Shown here: positions 7,407 through 16,294 of the stretch, piece after piece
How positions within the stretch are numbered: position 1 is the first letter of the stretch
Layout: each line of letters begins with the position of its first letter
Origin: Actinernus sp. WN-2022
Taxonomy: Eukaryota; Cnidaria; Anthozoa; Actiniaria; Actinernidae
Assembly: GCA_030867875.1 (NCBI GenBank)
Contig: JAOWCC010001634.1
Coordinates: 8,417,877 to 8,481,876 of the forward strand
DNA length: 64,000 bases
Direction of reading: 5' to 3'
Translations under genes and position numbers: made by a program
Notes under the pieces: model-generated
Told to the model about the DNA's origin: nothing
Database searches by the model: none
The model's input: only the letters and a program-made list of their open reading frames with translations

Positions 7407-10400
7407 ATGGATTCTTGGAGTTATCTAGATGAAGAAGGCAACCCAGTTACCCTCACCCTCGAAGATGAAAAAGAGGACAATCCCTATGCCGTAACCCGTC
7501 AGGCGCCGACTCATCCCTCCCCGGGGGGAGAACCAGTGGGAGAACCAGTGGGAGAACCAGTGGGAGAACCAGTGGGAGAATCAGTAGGAGAACCGATGGG
7601 AGACCCAGGGGGAGACCCAGAGGACGAGTTCACGTTCGAAGAAATTAATCCGTGGTACAACGCCGAGGATTTGTTTGCCTTCCTGGAGGATGTGGATTTC
7701 CCCCCGGGGGTGGCCTCCTCCTCCTCGCAAGAACCGTTTACATTTCCCGAGATGGAGGCTCTAGAGACCGCTACCACCGAGGAGCAAATAGAAAAAGCCG
7801 TCGAGGCGCTGAACCTCCCCGCCGTGCGTCCGGAAGTGACGGACCCGAAAAGTTTATTTCATTCAAACTATTGGACAAAACGGTCCCTCAACCTCTCGTG
7901 GGGAAAATTCGGTCCCAAGCCCCCCAAGAGGAAAGACCACGAGGAGAATCACGAGGAGGACAACGAGGAGGACAACGAGGAGGACCACGAGGAGGAGGCC
8001 AACGAGGACGATTTCGAGCCGGAGAAATGTCTCCACGCCTTGTTTCCCGACGGTAAACGAGTGAGCGAACAACAGGGAGGAGGAAAAAGGAAAAAACCCA
8101 GCGCCGCCGCCGATGCCGTGGAGGAAGAGGAGGAAGAGGAGGAAGAAGAGGAGGCAGTCTTTGAACTCCTACAAACCCGGACCAGAGCGTGTAAAAAATT
8201 CAAGACGACCTGCAAGGACTACGAACTAAACATAAGGACGCGATCCCGCGCGACTCTGCCCGAGGTAAGGATTGACTACACTATTTTGGCATGACGTCAC
8301 AGCGCGCGGCGAGGTGGCGCGTAGCGTTAAATCTCCTGTGGTAAGAAGCAGGCGTTCAAGCGCCAAGCGCACGGGTTCGAGTCCCCGTGAGGAAATCCAA
8401 TTTTTTCTTTTCTTTTTTCTTTTTTCTTTTTTCTTTTTCTTCTTGATCTTCTCTAGCAGGGCTACGCTTTTTTATTTTTTATTTTTTATTTTAATTTTTG
8501 TAAATTTAATTTTTTGTAAATTTTAATAAAATAAAAAATATTTTTTAATTTTTTAATATTTAATTTTTTAAATTTATTTATGTATTATTTATTTTATTTT
8601 ATTTATTTTATGTATTATTTTTTATGGACAGGCCCTTCAAGACGTCACGGTCGCACTAGAGAGGGTCCTGGAGACCACCCTAGGGGAGGCCGAACCGCAA
8701 GACCGAGTACGCCTGACCCTAGACGCTCCGTATCTGGACTACCCGTTGTCTTTTCCCTACCTGATGAGGTCCACCCTCACTCCCGCCCTAATCATGGACA
8801 GAATTGGGGAGATCACCCAATCCAATCAAGAATTCCTACTGCGGGGCCGTTTCCACATCCATGTGTTTCACGTGAAAATACCCAGAGCGGGAGGAGCGCG
8901 TCCACCCCGTTGCTGTACGACCGACTTGGAAAAATTCAGAAAAACAAAACGAAGCATCGTGAGGATATGCAATGATGATGAATTATGCATGGCCAGAGGA
9001 TTGGTCACGGCCCTGGCCAAGGTACAGAACCATCCTCTTTACCACGAAATAAGGCGAGGGAAACCCCGACAACGGACTCTAGCCTTGGAGCTCCACAACC
9101 AAGCAGGCGTCCCTCTTCGACGCTGTGGGATCCCGGAGCTCAAACTATTCCAAACCTATTTGGCAGACCAAGGGGTAGAAGTGAATCTGGTCTCCCGAGA
9201 GCACATGAATAGTATTATCTACTCGGGTCACCTCCCTGAGGCCCGCTACCGCGTGTACCTCTACCAAACTGAGAACAACCACTATGACGTCATCAACAAC
9301 ATGAGGGGTCTCCTGAATGCCAAATACTTCTGCCCCCTCTGCCAGAAGACCTACAACGACCCTAGACAACACACTTGTGACACGACCTGTGGCTGTTGTG
9401 GGGTCAAGGACTGTTCTCCCCTCGCCCCTGGGGAGAAATTTTCTTGGAGAAAATGTGGCCCGTGCCGTCGTTGGTTCAAGAGTGGGGAGTGCTTCGAGAA
9501 CCACCGCCGTCACCTCCCCCACCGGACGGGGCATGGGAGCCTTTACACCAGAACATGGAGCCAGTGCGAACGGTACACGCGTTGTACCCAATGTGGGGTG
9601 ATGGTGGACCATCTGGCGCGGGGCCTGGCCGGAGTCCACGTGTGCGGAGAATACCGTTGCCGGAGTTGCCAAGCTATTGTCCCCCCGGACCACTTGTGCA
9701 CCATGCAAGTGGCGGACCAGAAACTCTCGCGCCTAGCCCCAGGAGGAGGAGGAGGAGGTGGGGGAGAAGAAGAAGAAGAAGAAGAAGATGAAGAAGATGC
9801 CTACGCGTCCCTCCTGGCGGAAGAAGAGGAGACAGAGAGAGCCGCCGCGGAAGACGAGGGGTCTGAGGACAAGTTCCGGTACCTGTTCTTTGATTTTGAA
9901 GCCATGCCCCTGGAAGCGCAGCACGTGGTCAACTTTGCGGGGGTCTCGAAAGTGTGCGATCTCTGTGTGACGTCAGATTTACCCACCTGCACTCAATGCG
10001 GTCCACGGAAAGTAGAGTTCCGAGGCCTCACGGCCCTCACCCAATTCTGCGACTGGCTCTTCTCGGGGAATCACAAAAACTACGTGTGCATGGCCCACAA
10101 TGCCATGGGGTACGACTCGTACCCCATCCTGGAATACATCTTCAAGAATGCCATAAAACCGAAAGTGCTCTTCCGCGGCGGCAAGGCTATGGTGGTGACC
10201 ATCCCCGACTACAAGCTGGTGATCAAAGACTCGTTGCTCTTCATCCCGCTGGCCCTCAAACAATTTCCCGTCACGTTTGGGTTCCAAGCCGAAAACCTCA
10301 ACAAGCTGGATTTTCCCATCTTTTTTAATACGCCAGAACATCAGCAGTACGTGGGTCCGCTCCCCGCCCTACATTATTACGAACCGGAGTCGTTGAGTCC

Positions 10401-12420
10401 GCAAGGCAAAGAAGAACTGGTGGCCTGGCATGCGACCGAACGGGACCGTGGCGGGGTCTTCGACTTCCAGAAAGAGTTGGCCCTCTATTGCCATCGGGAT
10501 GTGGCCATCTTGCAACGGGCCTGTTTGGCGTTCCGAACAATCATGATGAAAGTGGCGGGGATAGACCCCTTTACCAGGACCATAACCCTCGCCTCCATGT
10601 GCAATCTAGTATTCCGCAAGAAATTTCTCAGACCGAACACCATTGCGGTCTTGCCACGGCTTGGCTACCGGCCCAAGGACGTGCAGTCGGCGTTGGCACT
10701 CCAATGGTTGGCCCACGTGGAGCGGCGAGACGGAATTCAACTCCAGCACGCGGGCAATTTGGGAGAGAAGCACGTGGGCCCCTACAAACTGGACGGTTAC
10801 CACGCGGCCACCCACACGGCGTACGAAATAAATGGATGTTTTTGGCATGGATGTGATCGTTGTAACCACCAAGACAGAGTTCATCCCTTACTGCACTGCA
10901 CCATGAGAACGTTGGCCGACCGGACCCGGGACAAAATGTTGTACCTGAGTCAGCAAGGGTACAACGTGATCCAGATCAGGGAGTGTGAAGTCCGGGCGGC
11001 CATGGCCTTGGACCCGACCATTGTTGCCCTAGCGCCCATCCCTCAAGCCCAGCTTCCCCTCGACCCCAAGAAAGCGTTCTTTGGAGGGCGGACCAACGGA
11101 ATCAAGACTTACTGGGAAGCGAGCGAGGGAGAATGGGGGAGAGAATGGATGGAGGCGCTGGATGTGTGCTCCCTGTACCCCTGGGTGCAAAAAACACAAC
11201 GGTTCCCGCTGGGCCATCCAGAAATCCTCACCGAGAATCTAGACCCTACCCTCCCGTACGAGGGGTTAATTCATCTGAAGATTCTACCGCCACACCGCCT
11301 ATTTTTCCCGGTCCTCCCAACGCACGTGGGGGAGAAACTGTTGTTTACCCTCTGCCGGACCTGCGCCGAAGACAAGAACCAGGTCCCCTGCCACCACGAC
11401 GACGAGGCCCGGGCTTTGACAGGCACTTGGGTGAGCCACGAACTTCACGAGGCCCTGCGCCAAGGCTACCGGGTCCTGGAAGTGTACCGGGTATGGCATT
11501 ATCCCGAGTCGGAACAGTACGATCCCGCCACCGGGACCCAGGGATTGTTCACGGGCTACGTGAACACTTTCCTCAAGATGAAACAGGAAGCGAGTGGGTG
11601 GCCGCCCGGGTGTCACACCGACGCCGAGAAAGCCTCTTTTATAGAGAGTTACCGGGTAGCCACGGGGATCTTACTGGAGTGGGACAAGATCGAGTTCAAC
11701 GCGGGGATGCGGGCCCTGGCGAAATGGATGCTCAACACGTTGTGGGGCAAGTTCGGCCAGAAGCAGAACCCTCAGAAGTCGGAGTACGTCACCGAGTTGG
11801 ACCGCTACTTCGAGCTCATGATGAGCGACGAATTTGAAGTGCAGGACGTACTGTTCGTGCACGAAGACATGGTGCAGGTCCACTACACCACCACCCCCCA
11901 TTACGTGGACTCCAACCCCCACACCAACGTCGTGTTTGCCGCCTACACCACAGCCCACGCACGCCTGAAACTCTATTCGTACCTCGATCTCTTGAAGGAC
12001 CGTATCGTCTACCACGATACGGACAGCATCTACTTCACACAGAAAGCAGGTCAAGTGGCGCCCCCGGTCGGTCGATTTCTAGGCGACATGACCAACGAGC
12101 TGAAAGAAGGGGAACAGATTGTCCGTTTTGCCTGTACCGGACCCAAGAGTTACGGGTACGAAACGAGTCAAGGCCGTACCGTCTGCAAAGTGAAAGGACT
12201 ACGCCTCAATGTGAGAAATCGGGCGATCGTAAACCTCGAGACCATGGTAGCCATGGTGCAAGGTCAAGGGGAACCCACACGGACGGTGGTGACGCCGCAC
12301 GCCATCCACCGCAACACCCAAGACCGGACGTTGCACACCCGCCCAGAGACCAAGACCTTCAAGGTGACCTACGACAAGAGGGTACTCCACGGCTACCAGA
12401 GCTACCCTTACGGCTACTAA
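7407..12420 (+). CDS. polB: Protein-primed family B DNA polymerase, two exons (~1548 aa)
   Basis: Exon 1 is 7407-8264 and exon 2 is 8632-12420. The donor GAG|GTAAGG and the acceptor TTTATGGACAG|GC join both frames in phase 0. Exon 1 (286 aa) is acidic, with a GEPV repeat, polyglutamate runs and basic clusters, and resembles no enzyme I know. Exon 2 has several Cys/His zinc motifs (CPLCQ...HTC, CGCCGVKDC). It then has the exonuclease motifs FDFEA (~residue 706), HNAMGYD (~771) and YCHRDV (~905), and the INGCFWHGC nuclease-like motif typical of Polinton PolB (~1018). Polymerase motif A is DVCSLYP (~1129), motif B NTLWGKFG (~1320) and motif C YHDTDSIYF (~1412). It should replicate the element. 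Without splicing, exon 1 would end at 8294 as a ~295 aa protein. Confidence 0.93.
8265..8631 (+). other. Intron of polB (367 bp)
   Basis: The 5' site is GTAAGG and the 3' site is a T-rich tract ending ACAG. The middle is an unusual run of pure T/A-rich sequence (8400-8620). Both flanking exons meet in phase 0. The 5' part is GC-rich and contains the Pol III-like element annotated separately. Confidence 0.8.
8310..8406 (+). ncRNA. Candidate Pol III transcript (tRNA-like / VA-RNA-like) in the polB intron
   Basis: Bases 8374-8384 read GGTTCGAGTCC, a perfect match to the tRNA B-box. It is flanked by a 6 bp T-arm-like stem (CACGGG/CCCGTG, 8370-8389). Upstream are a GGCG/CGCC hairpin (8351-8364) and TGGCGCGTAGCG or TGGTAAGAAGCAGG as possible A-boxes. 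A TTTTTT run at 8401-8406 would terminate RNA polymerase III. ATCTCCT near 8329 can pair with AGGAAAT (8390-8396) with one mismatch, giving an acceptor-like stem. I could not fold it into a normal cloverleaf, so it is not called a tRNA gene. An imported tRNA fragment is the alternative. Confidence 0.4.
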
Positions 12421-12452
12421 AGAAAACAAAGAGACTCTAGAAGAAACAAAGT

Positions 12453-12466
12453 TTTATTGTAATAAA
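12453..12466. terminator. Nearly abutting convergent poly(A) signals
   Basis: A plus-strand AATAAA (12461-12466) lies 41 bp after the polB stop. Two bases to its left is a minus-strand AATAAA (plus TTTATT at 12453-12458), serving the leftward gene set. Another minus-strand AATAAA overlaps the stop codon of the gene ending at 12513. Confidence 0.7.
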
Positions 12467-12512
12467 TAATTCAGTTCCTTTGAGCTGTGATACTAAAGTC
12501 TCAGTCTTTTAT

Positions 12513-12770
12513 TTAGAGGAACTCCATCTTGTAAGGCTGGAGTCTTGGATGCTTGCGCAGAAATCCTTCCCAAATACAAATATGATAGACCAACATCACA
12601 TAGAGTCCATAATAGGTTCCTTCGCAGTCGCTCACCACATACTGCTTCCTTTCGCCTTCGCTCAGGTATTCTTCCATCCAGTTCCCAAATGTAGAATAAC
12701 ACATGTGGCACTCGCCCACAATGACATCGCCGCTTGCCTCCTCTCCATAGAAAGTAATATCTAGACCCAT
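12513..12770 (-). CDS. Small unassigned protein, MGL family copy 1 (85 aa)
   Basis: The ATG at 12770 begins MGLDITFYGEE; the frame could start at an upstream GTG, but the paralogue also begins MGL, which supports this start. It is clearly related to the protein at 21820-22071. Both share a central block (YVVSDCEGTYYGLYV against YVISDYEGTYYGEYV) and a C-terminal PYKM(E/V)F(L/M). There is no transmembrane segment or recognised domain. It is the last gene of the leftward set. The function is unknown. Confidence 0.72.
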   Translation of the reverse strand: MGLDITFYGEEASGDVIVGECHMCYSTFGNWMEEYLSEGERKQYVVSDCEGTYYGLYVMLVYHICIWEGFLRKHPRLQPYKMEFL

Positions 12771-12824
12771 GATGTTCACCGCTTGAAGAGCAACGCGTAA
12801 TGAGTGAGAAAAAGTATTTTTTCT

Positions 12825-13070
12825 TTAAGTCTTTTTCTTCAGGTGTTTGACGGTCCACCGGCTGATACTCTTGCCTTTGCGCTTGCCCGACGTGGTCGTC
12901 GTTCGGATCGTTGTTTCGGTACGACCGTCTTTCGATTTGCGGCTCGTGATCTTGCGAACCGTTTGCGTGCCTCCTTGCTTGCTCTTTTTCCTTTTCCGGT
13001 TCGCTTGGGCAATTCGGCGTTGCCAGAGCGTTTGTCCCAATCCCGCGGGTCTCGTTAGGGTTCGTGCCAT
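12825..13070 (-). CDS. Small basic protein, possible DNA-condensing core protein (81 aa)
   Basis: The product is rich in Arg, Lys, Ser and Thr and ends with SRWTVKHLKKKT. The end of the basic protein at 13881-14171 is similar (TRWTVKRHKRKKP), suggesting a shared C-terminal signal. A KQGG motif lies near the middle and resembles possible protease sites in the other virion-type proteins. Size, charge and position among virion genes fit a core protein like those of adenoviruses. This role is inferred; no homologue is recognised. Confidence 0.6.
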   Translation of the reverse strand: MARTLTRPAGLGQTLWQRRIAQANRKRKKSKQGGTQTVRKITSRKSKDGRTETTIRTTTTSGKRKGKSISRWTVKHLKKKT

Positions 13071-13089
13071 GGCAACAATGAAAGGGGAT

Positions 13090-13917
13090 TTAGAAAGGAC
13101 TCCAATTTAAAGGCGGTTTTTCGGCGGAGCCTGTGCCAAACGAGAGGCGACGGATGCCCCCACGGGACCCGCCACGGGGCCCCCCACGGGAAAAGGCTTT
13201 GTAGGGGGTCCTGGAGAACGGTGTTTCCTCTCGGCGGCGGGGCGGCGGTTCTTTGTAAGGGGTGGGTACTAGTTCTTCTGGAGTCGCGGCGGTGCGTTTA
13301 GGCCGGGGCGTGTACTCTTTCTTCTTGGAGATGAGATCCCGGGGGTGGCGGACGAGATCTTTAGGAATTTTTTCTTCCGCTAGAAATTGCATGAAATCAC
13401 GGTAGCCGGGGGATGTGCGGGTGGAAGAAGGATGCACCGCTTCTTTAATCAGATCGGAAATTTGACTGCCCGGCAGGGTTTGCCCATAGAGTTTCACTTC
13501 CCCTTGCGCATTCCAGGTAATTTTCTGGGCTCCTTTCAGTTTCAACAGATTGACCAGTACCGACGCTAAAGGTTTACTGGAGGGAGGAACTTTTCGCAAA
13601 GCGCCCCTTTGGCTCTGGGTTAACACTTTGGCTGCCACGGCCGTGAAGGGACTAGGCTCAAGGGTTTCACGACGTCGGACGTATTTTTGGAGTAAATCTT
13701 GAAACTGATCGGCGCTTGCCGGTTTCTCTGGGTTTTCTAGGACCTGCGCCATGGCTGTTTGGTACTGGCTGAGCACTTTAACCCCTTTGGTCGTGTCCAC
13801 GCGAAGCTGTTGTTCCAACCACCGCATAGACTCTTCCGGCACCAAGACCATGCGCATAGGGTTCTTCCCCTCGGCCTCTTTCATGGCTTTTTTCGTTTGT
13901 GTCGCTTCACGGTCCAT
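13090..13917 (-). CDS. Conserved Polinton-type protein of unknown function (275 aa)
   Basis: The protein has an N-terminal helical half, a central block (ITWNAQGEVKLYGQTLPGSQ, then ISDLIKEAV) and a Pro/Arg/Gly-rich tail with SRGGPRGGSRGG. The pattern of a short beta segment followed by G-x-x-(L/I)-x-GS-x-I-x-DL(I/V) is one I recognise from uncharacterised proteins of invertebrate Polintons. It sits between two small basic genes and overlaps the 3' end of the 13881-14171 gene by 37 bp. A structural or nucleic-acid-associated role is plausible but not shown. Confidence 0.65.
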   Translation of the reverse strand: MDREATQTKKAMKEAEGKNPMRMVLVPEESMRWLEQQLRVDTTKGVKVLSQYQTAMAQVLENPEKPASADQFQDLLQKYVRRRETLEPSPFTAVAAKVLTQSQRGALRKVPPSSKPLASVLVNLLKLKGAQKITWNAQGEVKLYGQTLPGSQISDLIKEAVHPSSTRTSPGYRDFMQFLAEEKIPKDLVRHPRDLISKKKEYTPRPKRTAATPEELVPTPYKEPPPRRREETPFSRTPYKAFSRGGPRGGSRGGIRRLSFGTGSAEKPPLNWSPF

Positions 13918-14171
13918 CGCGTCACGGAAATTCCCACTGGGGCTGCTGGAGGGTGGTGTGGGGCCCGCTTCTTTTTCCCTGTCTGGGATTTCTTCTTGGG
14001 CGGCCGCGTCTTATACTTTCTTTGGATTTTCTTCGCTGCCCGCACAGTCCTGCTGACTTTTTTTCCCGGCAGGGTTTGACGTTGCCTTTTTCGCAGGCGG
14101 GCTAAAAACAACTGCCACCGGGCCGGGTCTGTACCCTCGGGCGCCGGCCAGTTGCGGATTGGTTGGACCAT
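13881..14171 (-). CDS. Small basic protein, possible core protein (96 aa)
   Basis: A strongly Lys/Arg-rich product after an N-terminal PIRNWPAPEGTDPARWQ segment. Its C-terminal TRWTVKRHKRKK resembles that of the 12825-13070 protein. Its ATG at 14171 directly abuts the stop codon of the upstream gene at 14172. It overlaps the next gene by 37 bp. The likely role is packaging or condensing DNA in the virion, by charge and context only. Confidence 0.6.
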   Translation of the reverse strand: MVQPIRNWPAPEGTDPARWQLFLARLRKRQRQTLPGKKVSRTVRAAKKIQRKYKTRPPKKKSQTGKKKRAPHHPPAAPVGISVTRWTVKRHKRKKP

Positions 14172-14696
14172 TCAGGACCAGATATGAGCCTGACTCAGTT
14201 CTTTGGCGTACTCTTCCGGGGAAGGGTAGGGGTTAGAGTAGTTTGGGTTAATATAACCTCCGGCTTGCTCCAGAGCTTTCTTGGTTCCGTAAGCCACGCC
14301 TCCACTGATAGCACCAGCGGCCACGGCTTTGCCAGCAAGAACGGCGGCGGCAATGAGGGCAGCGGTCGTGAAAATGAAGCCTCCTCGCTGGCCCACGGCC
14401 TTTTTAAGCTTGGCTTTCTGCACCGCTGTCGAGGAGGAGAGCAAAATCCTTTTCCTCACGGCCGGCGGCAGGGCTTTGTTGGCTATTTTTCGAAGTTTCA
14501 CCTTGATGGGGGCAAAAATTTTCTTCGCACGGTTGCCGATGGGAAAAGTTCCACGCAAGGCGTTGTGCACCACTTCACTGACGGCGTTGATTTGAGGGTG
14601 ACTCGCAGCCCGGATGAGTTTCTTTTTCTGACCGAGATCCGCTTTGGCAAATTGTCGGATGAACAGCGCGTGACGTTGAAGCAAGGGGGAGGCCAT
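14172..14696 (-). CDS. Minor virion-type protein with hydrophobic segment (174 aa)
   Basis: The ATG at 14696 is chosen over two upstream GTG codons. The N-terminal ~90 residues contain a helical domain with INAVSEVVHNALRGTFPIG, a pattern common in Polinton proteins of invertebrates. Then comes GQRGG directly before a hydrophobic Ala/Gly-rich segment (FIFTTAALIAAAVLAGKAVA). The C-terminus is polar (NPNYSNPYPSPEEYAKEL). The hydrophobic part could be a membrane-active segment released after cleavage at GG. That is inference by analogy with adenovirus minor proteins. It may alternatively be a simple membrane protein. Confidence 0.65.
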   Translation of the reverse strand: MASPLLQRHALFIRQFAKADLGQKKKLIRAASHPQINAVSEVVHNALRGTFPIGNRAKKIFAPIKVKLRKIANKALPPAVRKRILLSSSTAVQKAKLKKAVGQRGGFIFTTAALIAAAVLAGKAVAAGAISGGVAYGTKKALEQAGGYINPNYSNPYPSPEEYAKELSQAHIWS

Positions 14697-14726
14697 CACC
14701 ACAACTGAACGGTTTCCCTGCGGGAC

Positions 14727-15689
14727 TTAGGCTATAAAGCTAACCCAATTCGATTTCTCCAGGGACTTCTGGGCTCGTAAAGCACGTTGTCTCTGGCCTA
14801 GAAAAGGAGGATGGAAGGGGGATTTGTTGGGTCTCTTCCACACGGCCCCCTGAAGCTCTTGGACTCTTTTTACCGTCTTCTTTTTCTTAATACCCCCTCG
14901 TTGTTCTCTTAGTGGCAGTTGCTTTCCTACGAGGTGCTTTTGTAGTTTGGTGTAGAGCTTGGGGTAGGACAAACCAGGGACCACCCCCTTGGGGGTTTGG
15001 GAGAGAAGCTTCAACAGGTCCAACGCATTGCCCACCCCCTTTTGATCCTCCTCCAGCACGTAGGCGCGATGCTGTTGTCCCTCCTCGGAGAAAATGTTGG
15101 TGCGCAACCGGATTTGGGGCGGGGTCCGGGGGTGCAGGTCGAAGAGGAGGTAGCCAAAGGGGCGTTGGGTCGCGTCCTGGTAGGCCCTCATCACTGCCGG
15201 CACTTGCCCCGGAAAGGCCTGCTCGGCCAATTTCCGGACTTGTAATGAATCCCGAGCGTTTTTAAAAGCCACCAGGTAGTGTGCGTTGATGGAAATGGTG
15301 CGCGCGTACTTGCCTGGCGGGAAAATGTTCTGGGTCAGGTACAGCACCGTAATGTTGCGGTGGTGCGAGCCTTTGGTGAACAGGTCCACCACCCGCTCGT
15401 CCTTGGAGCCTTCTTTCATCAAATCGTCCAGGATCAAGAGGCCCGGTTTGCCGCGAAAGGGGGCGTACGGGTCGTCGGGAAGCCCCTCCACAAATGTCAC
15501 CCCCAATTGTTTCTGCAGGGTGGTGAACCGGGGTTGCCAGGCGCTGCCATAGCAGTACACGATCGTGAGGGGCTGCTGGGTGAAAAGGGATTTCGCGTGG
15601 CGCAGAAGTCTTTCGGTGAACACCGTTTTTCCCGATTGACTCTGACCCGTGATCAAGATATTGCAGGGCGTTTGGAAACGGACATCCAT
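14727..15689 (-). CDS. FtsK/HerA-type genome packaging ATPase (320 aa)
   Basis: The true ATG is at 15689 (a GTG precedes it). Walker A is GQSQSGKT with Lys21, and Walker B is LLILDD with Asp88-Asp89. A later YLTQN motif fits the sensor region of A32/FtsK-like viral packaging ATPases. The ~230-residue core is followed by a basic tail containing EQRGG near 14900, a possible maturation site. In Polintons and related viruses this enzyme drives genome entry into preformed capsids. It lies between the protease and the minor virion-type gene, as is common in this group. Confidence 0.92.
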   Translation of the reverse strand: MDVRFQTPCNILITGQSQSGKTVFTERLLRHAKSLFTQQPLTIVYCYGSAWQPRFTTLQKQLGVTFVEGLPDDPYAPFRGKPGLLILDDLMKEGSKDERVVDLFTKGSHHRNITVLYLTQNIFPPGKYARTISINAHYLVAFKNARDSLQVRKLAEQAFPGQVPAVMRAYQDATQRPFGYLLFDLHPRTPPQIRLRTNIFSEEGQQHRAYVLEEDQKGVGNALDLLKLLSQTPKGVVPGLSYPKLYTKLQKHLVGKQLPLREQRGGIKKKKTVKRVQELQGAVWKRPNKSPFHPPFLGQRQRALRAQKSLEKSNWVSFIA

Positions 15690-15742
15690 CACGCCTCATC
15701 CCTTCCCAAGAATAACAAGACAGAGAGGTGGGTTTCCTGGTT

Positions 15743-16288
15743 TTATTTTATTTTTTCACTTTGTCTCAAACTGATAACACATTGATCGTGAAGGGAACTG
15801 CCTTGCCGCTGCCACCGCGCCACACTCCGGCGCTGGTACTGGCGTTGCCAGGCTTGGAGGGCCCGGTCCCTGGTGGACTTGGTCTTCCACTGCTGGAGGT
15901 TCTGCAGGACCTCCGCCAGGGATCGACCGTGGGCTCGACGCAGGAGGTAGTACAGGCAATAACTGCCGCACACGTTGGACTTGTTCCCTTGCAACATCAC
16001 ACTGTTTTCCACGTGCTGGGCGTTCCCCTGCCGCACGTACTCTTGCAACCCGTAATAAGAGGCGGGAAAGCCATAACTGTCGAAGAATTCATTCAGGCCT
16101 TGGCGCGGAAAATAAAAGGCCAACCAATGGGTGCCTGGTCCGTCGGCGTTGTCGGTATTGAGAATGAACGAGGCGGGACGGGTCACGCGGCGGGGCCGTA
16201 GGTCCATGGGAAACACGCCCCGAAACGAGGCGCGGAGCCACCAATCGTGGCGGGCCAAGACCGTCAATTGCGACGTGTAGGTGGTCAT
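15743..16288 (-). CDS. Adenain-like cysteine protease (181 aa)
   Basis: The order of catalytic residues matches the adenovirus protease (C5) family: His54 in GTHWLAFYF, Asp70 in FFDSYG, the oxyanion-hole Gln100 in LQGNKSNVCG, and Cys107 followed by GSYCLYYLL. The length is close to the ~200 aa usual for the family. In Polintons it is taken to mature the capsid proteins. The stop codon is embedded in an AATAAAATAAAA run (plus 15743-15755), so its poly(A) signal overlaps the coding end. The ATPase gene begins just downstream. Confidence 0.92.
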   Translation of the reverse strand: MTTYTSQLTVLARHDWWLRASFRGVFPMDLRPRRVTRPASFILNTDNADGPGTHWLAFYFPRQGLNEFFDSYGFPASYYGLQEYVRQGNAQHVENSVMLQGNKSNVCGSYCLYYLLRRAHGRSLAEVLQNLQQWKTKSTRDRALQAWQRQYQRRSVARWQRQGSSLHDQCVISLRQSEKIK

Positions 16289-16294
16289 CTCGGC

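Noticed and set aside
8310..8406. A normal tRNA gene in the PolB intron
   Set aside because: The B-box is perfect, but no 7 bp anticodon loop or proper D-arm could be drawn by hand; it is kept only as a Pol III-like candidate.
8746..12420. PolB starting at 8746 without exon 1
   Set aside because: 8746 is a TTG, not an ATG. The frame is open back to a good acceptor at 8632 and joins exon 1 in phase 0.
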